Source of the DNA: Phycisphaeraceae bacterium
Lineage (GTDB): Bacteria > Planctomycetota > Phycisphaerae > Phycisphaerales > UBA1924
Assembly: GCA_009827215.1 (NCBI GenBank)
Contig: WUAJ01000059.1
Location: 1 to 11,306 of the forward strand
Direction: 5' to 3'
DNA: 11,306 bases
Made by a program: the position numbers and the translations under genes. The notes below the pieces were generated by a model. That model saw nothing but the letters and a program-made list of their open reading frames with translations, was not told the origin of the DNA and did no database searches. Of the stretch, positions 1 to 6,658 are shown in pieces (position 1 is the first letter of the stretch; every line of letters starts with the position of its first letter).

Positions 1-541
1 CCTCGCGCCGACGAGCTCGACGACTGTCGCACTTGCGATCGGAGACGCGATCGCGCTGGCGGCGGCTCGCCGTCGATCGTTCAGTCACGCAGATTTCCAC
101 GCCAGACACCCCGGCGGACAGCTCGGCTCGCTCCTGCGTCCCGCGATGGAGCTGGTCCGCTTCAAAGCGGGAGACAACCTCCCGATCGCGCGTGAGACAG
201 ACACCGTGCATGAGGCGCTCAACGAGGCGGCGCGTGTCGTGCGTCGTCCAGGCGCTCTGCTGGTGACGGATGCGGATGGGAAGCTGAGCGGGATCTTTAC
301 CGACTCGGACCTGCGCCGCTTGGTGCTGAGCAATCCGGATGATCTGCAGAAACCGATGAGCGAGGTGATGTCCAAGAATCCACGCACGCTCGATTCATCC
401 GCAAAAGCAACGGACGCGGTCGCGATGTTCCGCGAGTACCGCGCCGACGAGATCCCGATTGTGGACGAGCAAGGCAAGCCGCTGGGGATGCTGGACGTCC
501 AGGACCTGATCGCGATGAAACTCGTACGAGAGCAGCCATGA
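1..541 (+). CDS. kdsD: Arabinose-5-phosphate isomerase, C-terminal part (5' end outside window)
   Basis: KdsD interconverts D-ribulose 5-phosphate and D-arabinose 5-phosphate, the first committed step of Kdo synthesis, in the cytoplasm. The reading frame is open from base 2, and 179 residues are visible, roughly the last half of a family usually near 320-330. The visible part starts in the sugar isomerase (SIS) domain with LAPTSSTTVALAIGDAIA, a hallmark of this family, followed by HPGGQLG, which carries the histidine proposed as catalytic in E. coli KdsD. Two CBS domains follow: the first ends in GIFTDSDLRR and the second starts at PMSEVMSKNP and ends GMLDVQDLI. The SIS-CBS-CBS order separates KdsD/GutQ from plain SIS proteins. 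The stop overlaps the kdsC start as ATGA, so the two are probably cotranscribed and translationally coupled. An ATG at 146 lies inside the gene between the SIS and CBS domains and is not the real start. Confidence 0.95.
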   Translation, partial: LAPTSSTTVALAIGDAIALAAARRRSFSHADFHARHPGGQLGSLLRPAMELVRFKAGDNLPIARETDTVHEALNEAARVVRRPGALLVTDADGKLSGIFTDSDLRRLVLSNPDDLQKPMSEVMSKNPRTLDSSAKATDAVAMFREYRADEIPIVDEQGKPLGMLDVQDLIAMKLVREQP

Positions 542-1053
542 CCAAGAAAACTCACACGGACCCAGAGCAGATCGAGCTGATTATTTTCGATGTTGACGGC
601 GTACTCACCGACGCGACGATCAACATCAACGACGACGGCTCGGAAACAAAGAAGTTCAACGTCCGCGACGGATTCGGGATGCGCCTCTGGCTAAACCACG
701 GCTTCCAGATCGCGATCATCACAGGACGCTCTGGTGAAGCACTCAAACTTCGACTCGCAACGCTTAAAGTCGACCCACATCTGATCATCCAAGGTTCAAA
801 GGACAAATCCGAAGCACTCGATGTTATCATCGAGAAAACCGGGACCGATCCTTCCAAGATCGCGTACCTCGCGGATGATTGGCCGGATCTGCCTGCTTTG
901 AATCGGATCGGATTCCCAATGGCGGTTCACGACGCGGAACCCGAGGTCCTCGAAGCCGCGGCGTTCATCACCGCACGCAAAGGTGGACGCGGAGCCGCAC
1001 GCGATGCGATCGCGCACTTGCTCAAAGCCAAAGGTTTGTATCAGCCGCACTGA
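538..1053 (+). CDS. kdsC: 3-deoxy-D-manno-octulosonate 8-phosphate phosphatase
   Basis: KdsC hydrolyses Kdo 8-phosphate to Kdo and phosphate, the third step of Kdo synthesis. It is a cap-less (C0) HAD phosphatase that usually forms a tetramer. The 171-residue length matches the family. HAD motif I is DVDGVLTD (residues 18-25; D18 nucleophile, D20 acid/base). Motif II is IITGRSG (60-66, T62). The conserved lysine is in the segment around K88-K90, and motif III is DDWPD (113-117). Family members usually have GDD where this has ADD at 112-114. The tail GGRGAARD (149-156) matches the KdsC-specific C-terminal signature GGxGAvRe that reaches the neighbouring subunit's active site. The start is fixed by the four-base overlap with the kdsD stop. 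No strong Shine-Dalgarno is visible, in keeping with coupling. The membrane-protein gene follows 14 bases downstream. Confidence 0.95.
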   Translation: MTKKTHTDPEQIELIIFDVDGVLTDATININDDGSETKKFNVRDGFGMRLWLNHGFQIAIITGRSGEALKLRLATLKVDPHLIIQGSKDKSEALDVIIEKTGTDPSKIAYLADDWPDLPALNRIGFPMAVHDAEPEVLEAAAFITARKGGRGAARDAIAHLLKAKGLYQPH

Positions 1054-1067
1054 GCTTACAGGAGTTA

Positions 1068-1514
1068 ATGGCGTTGGATCAGTATCCGAGGAAAGCAATG
1101 CGATTGTGGAAGCTGCTTCGGATGAGTCATGTCGCAGTTGTATGTCTTTCAGCAGTCATGATGTTCGAGAATATCTCTCGCCGAGTTGGGGCTCAGTGGG
1201 ACGATGATTCACTACCTTTAATCGTGATGCCATTATTGATCCACAGTACCATTGGCTTCTTTTTCTTGTGGACGACACGATTTCAAAATCCACGCAAGTT
1301 GAGTGGAGTCTTGATGATCAATGTTGTGTATAGCATGCTGGCTTGCCTCGGGCTAGCAATAGGGGCTGTGATGCTGTTTTCTGACGGAGGAGCATTGGGT
1401 GAGCACGGAGCTTGGTATGCGTTGATTGCGCACTTCATGCAACTCATACTTTGTGTCATAAATGTGATTTTGGTACAGCAGCTGCAGTCACAACTTCAGA
1501 ATCTTAAGAGTTGA
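1068..1514 (+). CDS. Hypothetical four-helix membrane protein, low G+C
   Basis: I do not recognise this family. The 148-residue product has four strongly hydrophobic segments at about residues 17-33, 49-70, 79-104 and 116-137, a short basic N-terminus and a polar Gln-rich tail (VQQLQSQLQNLKS), so a small integral inner-membrane protein is likely. No catalytic motif is visible. Two starts are possible: ATG 1068 with GGAG at 1061-1064 only three bases upstream, or ATG 1098 (residue 11) with GAGGAAA at 1088-1094 at better spacing. I give the longer form, but the shorter, 138-residue form is equally credible. It lies 14 bases after kdsC on the same strand, so it may share that transcript. Its base composition is clearly lower than its neighbours' (about 41% G+C over 1201-1320 against about 63% over 901-960). 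That could mean recent acquisition, although hydrophobic codons lower G+C too. Confidence 0.75.
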   Translation: MALDQYPRKAMRLWKLLRMSHVAVVCLSAVMMFENISRRVGAQWDDDSLPLIVMPLLIHSTIGFFFLWTTRFQNPRKLSGVLMINVVYSMLACLGLAIGAVMLFSDGGALGEHGAWYALIAHFMQLILCVINVILVQQLQSQLQNLKS

Positions 1515-1527
1515 GATTTACTGTGAT

Positions 1528-2091
1528 TTATGAGCTCGTGCGATCCACGATGCGGTAGTCCTCACGCTCGCCTCGTCCGCGGAGTGGGTAATCCTTCCGG
1601 AGCGGATGCGCCGGATAGTCTTCCCAGAGCAGGATTCGGCGGAGATCGGGGTGGTTGATGAAGCGGATGCCGTACATGTCGTAGACCTCACGCTCGGTCC
1701 ACTCGACGCCCGGCCAGAGATCGCAGACTGAATCGATTTCGAGCGCCGGATCATTCTCGTTGCCATCGGTTGGGATCGATGGATCAAGGAATACCTTCAC
1801 GAAGAAACGATCAGTGCGCGAGTAAGAGCAGAGGTTGTAGATGACCGCGAATCGTCCCTCGGTCTTTGCTGGATAGTTGAGATAGTCGACGCCTGTGACA
1901 TCGGAGCAGAAGTCGTAGCAGCAACGCTCGTCGTTCTTGAGGAAGGTCATGACCTTGTGGAAGTCCGCCTTGTCAACGATCAGCGTCGGCTGGTCGCGGA
2001 ACTGCGTCGCTTTAAAGGTGCAGTTCGGGAACTCGGCTTTGACAAGCGCGAAGGTGGGGTGGTTGATCGACTGTTTCTCAGCGGTGCTCAT
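1528..2091 (-). CDS. nuoC: NADH-quinone oxidoreductase subunit C (30 kDa subunit)
   Basis: NuoC is part of the peripheral arm of respiratory complex I. It packs against NuoD and NuoB near the quinone site but carries no cofactor of its own. The family signature is intact: TEREVYDMYGIRF (residues 132-144), HPDLRRILL (147-155) and HPLRKDYPLRG (162-172), the last two forming the typical C-terminal end. The N-terminal part contains the expected CSDVTGVDY strand-turn (62-70; SDVTAVDY in relatives). At 187 residues it is complete and unfused, unlike E. coli NuoCD. Six cysteines (24, 57, 58, 62, 88, 123), three of them clustered at 57-62, are unusual for a subunit without an Fe-S cluster. The gene stands alone: no nuoB upstream or nuoD downstream, and its 3' end faces the membrane-protein gene across only 13 bases. 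The start is ATG with no clear Shine-Dalgarno. Confidence 0.95.
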   Translation of the reverse strand: MSTAEKQSINHPTFALVKAEFPNCTFKATQFRDQPTLIVDKADFHKVMTFLKNDERCCYDFCSDVTGVDYLNYPAKTEGRFAVIYNLCSYSRTDRFFVKVFLDPSIPTDGNENDPALEIDSVCDLWPGVEWTEREVYDMYGIRFINHPDLRRILLWEDYPAHPLRKDYPLRGRGEREDYRIVDRTSS

Positions 2092-2137
2092 GGCTGGATT
2101 GTAGTCAATTCAGACGCTTCAGGGGATCGGATCTGAT

Positions 2138-2773
2138 TCACTTGCACACGATCAAGCGTGGAGCCGAGATCGTCCGGATCGTGTCGTTGAGCAGCTGCTC
2201 GTCGATCAATCCGCTCCCGATCGGACAAGGCGCAAGCACATTCTCCGATTCGGCTTGCACGCTCCGTATCGCAACCCCCCAGATATTCGGGAGCTCCTCG
2301 CAGAGCGTGTTGAAGCGGATCAGGTGATCTTTGAGATCCCGCATCATCGAAGGCGTCAACCAACGCGCCGGATCGATCAGCAGCGGGACGCTTTGGTGGT
2401 TCGCGGCCCATGAGAGCGTGCAGATCGCGTCAGAGAGCCGACCTCCGGCACCTGGGAGGATAATGACCTTGGTGTTCATTCCTGCTGCTCGATCCAGAAT
2501 CTCGTTCAAGGCATCGTTGAATGGCTCCCATGAATCTTGCGACCATTGACTGAGCAATGCCGCAGAGGGTTCGGGATCGGACTGCAGATGCTCACCGCAA
2601 GGGATCACGATGGTCTGGTCTGTGTACGCATCGGACCAGTGTTTGAGGATGCTCAGTACATCATGCTCTTGAATAATCGCGATGGTTTGTCCATCCGAAT
2701 CGACGATTAAACGATCGGACGATGTCCACCTGAGCGTGCTTGAGTTGGTTCCCGAAGGCATTTGATGCGACAT
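2138..2773 (-). CDS. Hypothetical protein, 211 residues
   Basis: I cannot assign this protein to a family. It has no signal peptide and no membrane segment, so it is probably cytoplasmic. Alternating hydrophobic strands and helices suggest an alpha/beta fold: strand-like IAIIQE (31-36), QTIVIPCG (53-60), KVIILPGAGGRLSDAI (102-117), VPLLIDPARWLTP (129-141) and WGVAIRSV (165-172). The repeated beta-strand plus helix pattern, and the glycine-rich turn LPGAGGR (106-112), would fit a TIM-barrel or similar sugar-phosphate-type enzyme, but that is only a guess from pattern. The last third has PCPIGSGLID (182-191). The start could be ATG at 2773 or the ATG four codons later (2761); neither has a good ribosome binding site. 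It sits 46 bases upstream of nuoC on the same strand, so the two may be cotranscribed, and it diverges from the LptC-like gene across 36 bases. Confidence 0.7.
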   Translation of the reverse strand: MSHQMPSGTNSSTLRWTSSDRLIVDSDGQTIAIIQEHDVLSILKHWSDAYTDQTIVIPCGEHLQSDPEPSAALLSQWSQDSWEPFNDALNEILDRAAGMNTKVIILPGAGGRLSDAICTLSWAANHQSVPLLIDPARWLTPSMMRDLKDHLIRFNTLCEELPNIWGVAIRSVQAESENVLAPCPIGSGLIDEQLLNDTIRTISAPRLIVCK

Positions 2774-2812
2774 TGAGCCATGGTAGGAGCGCTGAACTAG
2801 GATTGAGCCATG
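2771..2812. promoter_or_regulatory. Divergent start region with an 11-base direct repeat
   Basis: Only 36 bases separate the start of the minus-strand 211-residue gene (ATG 2773-2771) from the plus-strand LptC-like gene (ATG 2810). The sequence attgagccatg occurs twice, at 2772-2782 and 2802-2812, and the second copy contains the LptC-like start codon. The first copy opens a six-codon reading frame in the same phase (2780) that stops at 2798-2800, with a further in-phase TGA at 2804-2806, so translation of the long gene cannot begin upstream of 2810. AGGA at 2799-2802, seven bases before the ATG, is a reasonable Shine-Dalgarno. I see no convincing -35/-10 pair; any promoters must lie within the opposite genes. 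Confidence 0.45.
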
Positions 2813-5800
2813 CCCGGACCGAGCGGCCCATCCCCAAGAATGATCGGATTGACGATCGCATCAGTGATGTTCATCGTCTTCGCGATCATTGTTTGGCGAT
2901 CAATGAACTCGACTGCAGTCGCCACGCCGTCAAATCCTGACAACCTGTTTCCTGATGATCCAAGCGAGATTCCTGATCTGAATGATCTAGAGCAGGGAGC
3001 ACGGATGCTCGTGACGATTGTCGATCGTGATGATCCAACCCGCGTTGCAGGAACACTGGAAGCTGATCAGTTCGAACCTATGGGGGGTGGACGACGCCGA
3101 CTCGTAAATCCCGATGCTTGGATATTCATGCGTGATGGTCGCCGGGTCCACATCACAGCGGATCGAGGGGTCGTTGTAATGCCGGATCCGAACGAGGCGC
3201 CCGATTCCGGTACGCTCGAAGGAAATGTGACGATCCACTCATTCGATGAGATAGTCTCTGATCCAGTCGCAAGCGCCATGGGGATCAACAACAGCGCGGA
3301 TCAAGAGCCATCCGTGACAGCAATCTTTGATGAGCCCGTCGAGTTCGAGCGTCGATATCACCGATTGACTTCCGAAGGCCGATTCACCATCGACTCTGCT
3401 GGACTCTCCTTTGTTGGACACAACTTGACTGTGATGCTCAACGAGGTCAAGGGGCGCGTGGAACTGATCGATGTGCGCCAAGGAGAGCAACTGATCCTCC
3501 GTCCCGGAGTAGAGAAGTCCACAAAGGTCACTCGCTCAGAGCGAAGACCAACGCATGCTCCATACAAACTCGCGACTGTTGCGTATCCGAGCATCGCGCT
3601 GCAAGATGAGGTCCAAACAAGCGATCCGATACAGCAACCCAAAGAGCAGCCGTATCACATTGAGATCAAGGATTCGGTCAAAGTGGATCTGGTCGGGACA
3701 GGCACATTGCAAGCAGACACACTCGATATTTGGGCAATGCTCATCGATGGCGCGTTGGATGCTGATGCGATCAAGCAAGTACGCTTCGCCGAGCCGCAGA
3801 CACAAGTGAATAGCGGGACAGAGAGTCCATCCACTCAGCCCGCAGCAGTGACTCCCTCAACATCGACGAAACAGCCTTCTGCGCAGATCGTCAATCAGGA
3901 TTCAAATCGACAAGAAGCGGCGAATCAGGACCCAGCACCACTAACCACACCTCCAGGCAACTCAACAGTTCAAGCAAGCAATCGCCAACCCAATGAGGGT
4001 GATGTCGTGATGACTTGGGATGGGCCATTGGTCGTCCGTCCGATCGAAGACCCTGAATCCACGGCTCTCTCAAGTGAACAACTCGCATTCACCTTTAGCG
4101 ACCAGGAGCGAGTGGTCTTCGATGCGCCAAGCCAGGGATTCCAAGGAGCCGTTGATACACTCACCTATGGCGCGACGAGCGCCACGCTCACTTTGCAAGG
4201 CAGCAGCGATCGACCCATCAACCTCTCCGCGGATCAAGCCGGGACGCTTCATGCACAAGAGCTGACATCGAATCTTGATACAGGGATTATCACCATCGAT
4301 TCAGCTGGAAGACTGGAGTCGATCCAAGCGACGGATGAACCTCGCGCTCAGATCGATTGGACGGAGAGTGCTCGTTTCACACTGGCGCAGAATGAATCGG
4401 GTGATCTCACAAGCAGACTGAAAGCCGCGAGATTCGAGGGGAGTGTGCTCGGCACACGCGCCGATGCTGTGATCCGAGCCGAGTCACTCAGAGCCGAACT
4501 CAATACCGATCAAACCATCGAGACCGCACTGGAGTCGCTTGAGCTCAAGCTTGGTTCGATGCAATCCGATTCTGGTTCGCTCGCCGCGGATGCGATGGTT
4601 ATCTCGTTTGCGCCTCTTCAAAGCGAATCCGGAGTGACACCCACCAAGCTCGAAGCGGTCGGAGAAGTGCTCGGGATTTCTGAAGACGGGCGTGTGGAGA
4701 CCGAAGCGCTCGAAGCGTATCTCATGCGTGAAATGGACGGACAAACACGCATCCGAAGGGCGCATGCGATCGGACAAACCAAGTTCCTCGGCGAGAATGA
4801 GACCACCGCTGAAGGTCATCGGATCGATCTCAACTCCGATGAGGACACGATCCACATCCTTAGCGAGGACAGCGAACTCGCAAAGGCTGGACAGGGTGGG
4901 TCGATTATCCAAGGCCGAAACATCCTCATCAACACCCGATCCAGATCTATCCTTGTCAATGGCGCTGGAGTGTTTGACCACGACATCGCCGCAGAAGGTA
5001 TGGAGAGTGGACTTGCGAGCGGACACCTCCGTGTTACTTGGGAAGAGTCCATGCGATTCGATGACGCGCTGGGTTCGATCGAGTGCGCCGGCGATGTCGT
5101 CGCTGTTTCAACACCTGACGCGTACACACTCGACACGCTCAAAGCGGACCGATTGGAGATCGACCTGACCCCAGCGCCTGGGACTGGGCAGATCACCAAT
5201 CCCGATGTCGCGACTGCGGATGAACCAGAGCGTGAACTCATCGAAGCACGCGCGTTTGGTCGAGCTGTGCCAGGCGCCGATTCGATTCCAGCGAGTGTAG
5301 AGTCGCGGACTTACGATCCAGCGAATCCAGAGCGAGCGGTGGGGGTGATGTACCTCGAAGGATCGCAACTCATCGCTGATAACCGATCACAAATCCTGCG
5401 TGTTCCGACCAAAGGCATGCTTGTGCTCATGGATCGTTCCGAGGACGAGCCGGGCGGGCAGCCTGCGGATTCGACCAGCGTGATGCCAAACACTTCGGGA
5501 CCCGGACTCACACGCATGACCTGGCTCGGATCGATGAACCTCGATCGCGCCTCAGGGAACGCGCTGGTTCTCGAAGAAGTCAACATCCGCCACAAATCGC
5601 TGACCACCGGACGCGTCTCGCAGCTCGGATGCGATCAACTCGAAGCAGCATTCACTGGATCAACGAGCGCCGATCCCGCGGCTCCAATTACCATGCAGAG
5701 CGCTCAAGCGAGCGGACGCGTGCGATTCACTGATCTGCAGCGCACATTGTTGTCAGACCACGCGATTTATGACGCTGCAAAGGAAACGATGTTCGCATTC

Positions 5801-5941
5801 GCAGATGAGAACCGACTCGTAACGCTGCGTGACGCATCAGAGCCGACTCCGGTCTCTGCAAAGACCCTGCTCTGGGATTTGCGGCGTGATCTTGTCGAGA
5901 TCGACGCACCGAGCCCTGTGCGAGCACCATCGAGACCATGA
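2810..5941 (+). CDS. Giant membrane-anchored LptC/LptA (OstA)-like lipopolysaccharide export protein
   Basis: This is probably a periplasmic LPS-transport protein combining LptC-like and LptA/OstA-like parts. LptC anchors the periplasmic bridge to the LptB2FG transporter and LptA forms the filament to the outer membrane. Of 1043 residues, 11-29 form one N-terminal membrane helix after a short basic start, and the rest should be periplasmic. The first soluble part (about 65-255) has the LptC pattern, with HITADRGVVV followed by GTLEGNVTI (134-142). A Gln/Ser/Thr/Pro-rich linker covers about 328-398. Then come beta-rich OstA-like segments. Four begin with a similar tryptophan motif: MTWDGPL (W403), IDWTESARF (W517), VTWEESMRF (W744) and MTWLGSMNL (W905). 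The part at about 615-722 has the classic LptA run: 'G.V' strands, TAEGHRIDLNSDEDTI, then IIQGRNILINT. LptC and LptA are each normally under about 200 residues, so this is several times the usual size. The stop overlaps the acetyltransferase start as ATGA. No lptA or lptB follows. LptC-like membership is fairly sure; the fused role is inference. Confidence 0.8.
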   Translation: MPGPSGPSPRMIGLTIASVMFIVFAIIVWRSMNSTAVATPSNPDNLFPDDPSEIPDLNDLEQGARMLVTIVDRDDPTRVAGTLEADQFEPMGGGRRRLVNPDAWIFMRDGRRVHITADRGVVVMPDPNEAPDSGTLEGNVTIHSFDEIVSDPVASAMGINNSADQEPSVTAIFDEPVEFERRYHRLTSEGRFTIDSAGLSFVGHNLTVMLNEVKGRVELIDVRQGEQLILRPGVEKSTKVTRSERRPTHAPYKLATVAYPSIALQDEVQTSDPIQQPKEQPYHIEIKDSVKVDLVGTGTLQADTLDIWAMLIDGALDADAIKQVRFAEPQTQVNSGTESPSTQPAAVTPSTSTKQPSAQIVNQDSNRQEAANQDPAPLTTPPGNSTVQASNRQPNEGDVVMTWDGPLVVRPIEDPESTALSSEQLAFTFSDQERVVFDAPSQGFQGAVDTLTYGATSATLTLQGSSDRPINLSADQAGTLHAQELTSNLDTGIITIDSAGRLESIQATDEPRAQIDWTESARFTLAQNESGDLTSRLKAARFEGSVLGTRADAVIRAESLRAELNTDQTIETALESLELKLGSMQSDSGSLAADAMVISFAPLQSESGVTPTKLEAVGEVLGISEDGRVETEALEAYLMREMDGQTRIRRAHAIGQTKFLGENETTAEGHRIDLNSDEDTIHILSEDSELAKAGQGGSIIQGRNILINTRSRSILVNGAGVFDHDIAAEGMESGLASGHLRVTWEESMRFDDALGSIECAGDVVAVSTPDAYTLDTLKADRLEIDLTPAPGTGQITNPDVATADEPERELIEARAFGRAVPGADSIPASVESRTYDPANPERAVGVMYLEGSQLIADNRSQILRVPTKGMLVLMDRSEDEPGGQPADSTSVMPNTSGPGLTRMTWLGSMNLDRASGNALVLEEVNIRHKSLTTGRVSQLGCDQLEAAFTGSTSADPAAPITMQSAQASGRVRFTDLQRTLLSDHAIYDAAKETMFAFADENRLVTLRDASEPTPVSAKTLLWDLRRDLVEIDAPSPVRAPSRP

Positions 5942-6411
5942 TGATTCAGTTGCGTCCAATCGAGCCAATGGACTTGCCCGTCTTCTACGAGCACATGCAG
6001 CACAAACCCGCTCAGCACATGGCGGCGTTCGTCCACGAGGACCCCAGCAACCGCGAGCACTTCAATGCGCACTGGGCAAAGCTCATGAACAGCGACGCGA
6101 TCCTCAAACGCTCCATCGAACTCGACGGCAAGCTCGTCGGACACATCATGAGCTTCGACATGATGGGGGATCGCGAGATCACCTACTGGATCGACCACCA
6201 CCACTGGAACAAGGGCATCGCGACCGAAGCGCTTTCGCAGTTTGTCCAGATCGAATCGGTTCGTCCGCTCAACGGGAGAGCCGCGAAGGACAACATCGCG
6301 TCCATCCGCTCCATGGAGAAATGCGGCTTCACGCTCGTCGCCGAGGAACGAGGATTCGCACACGGGCGAGGCGAAGAAATCGATGAAGTGGTGATGCGAC
6401 TCGACGCTTAG
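5938..6411 (+). CDS. GNAT family N-acetyltransferase
   Basis: This 157-residue protein has the GNAT fold, which transfers an acyl group from acetyl-CoA to an amine. Motif A, the pyrophosphate-binding loop, is YWIDHHHWNKGIATEAL (residues 83-99), where the usual R/Q-x-x-G-x-G/A appears as NKGIA at 91-95. Motif B is N119 followed by ASIRSMEKCGFTLV (121-134), as in the RimJ/RimL-type branch. The N-terminal beta strand IQLRPIEPMDLPVFYEH is also typical. The substrate cannot be read from sequence. The start overlaps the LptC-like stop as ATGA, so it is very likely made from the same message; a second Met codon follows immediately. Its stop TAG overlaps the stop of the convergent zinc-ribbon gene. 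Coupling to an LPS-export gene makes a cell-envelope sugar or lipid A amine a possible substrate, but house-keeping protein acetylation is equally possible. Confidence 0.9.
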   Translation: MMIQLRPIEPMDLPVFYEHMQHKPAQHMAAFVHEDPSNREHFNAHWAKLMNSDAILKRSIELDGKLVGHIMSFDMMGDREITYWIDHHHWNKGIATEALSQFVQIESVRPLNGRAAKDNIASIRSMEKCGFTLVAEERGFAHGRGEEIDEVVMRLDA

Positions 6412-6632
6412 CCGCAGTTCGTCACGATCTTCTTCCCATTGCAGGAAGGACATGGGATCGGATGACCAGTCGAGGGCTGGAGTGAGGGCACCGCGTTGAG
6501 TCCGAGCGTGCGGACCGCAACTGTCTGTGGACATGGCACCGATCCAACTCCTTGACACTCCGGACAGAGCTTGAGCTCGATGTCGCCGACGAGTTTCAGT
6601 GATGGGAATGATTGGTCTTGCTGCAGGTCCAT
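6408..6632 (-). CDS. Small DnaJ-like zinc-ribbon protein
   Basis: The 74-residue product contains two cysteine half-sites like those in the DnaJ central domain: C23-P-E-C26-Q-G-V-G with C34, and C61-P-S-C64-N-G with C73. The CxxCxGxG spacing and the six cysteines suggest one zinc ion, or two if a partner helps. Nothing in it resembles a J domain or client-binding domain, so it is not DnaJ itself. Such stand-alone zinc ribbons are seen as small accessory or quality-control proteins, but I cannot name a function. It starts 26 bases after the aminotransferase stop on the same strand, probably in the same message. In that gap lies a short hairpin (6633-6646, GCCGA/TCGGC arms) just before the ATG, which has no clear Shine-Dalgarno. 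Its TAA stop (6410-6408) shares bases with the stop of the convergent acetyltransferase gene. Cysteine spacing is the main reason for believing it is real. Confidence 0.7.
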   Translation of the reverse strand: MDLQQDQSFPSLKLVGDIELKLCPECQGVGSVPCPQTVAVRTLGLNAVPSLQPSTGHPIPCPSCNGKKIVTNCG

Positions 6633-6658
6633 GCCGACTTATCGGCTGGATCGTCCGC

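Noticed and set aside
4484..5026. A 180-codon minus-strand frame inside the LptC-like gene.
   Set aside because: It is antisense to a long continuous beta-rich protein with a sensible domain pattern, and no motif or ribosome binding site supports it.
5767..6558. A 263-codon minus-strand frame across the LptC-like end and the acetyltransferase.
   Set aside because: It crosses two well-supported plus-strand genes and the convergent zinc-ribbon gene in another frame, and shows no recognisable motif.
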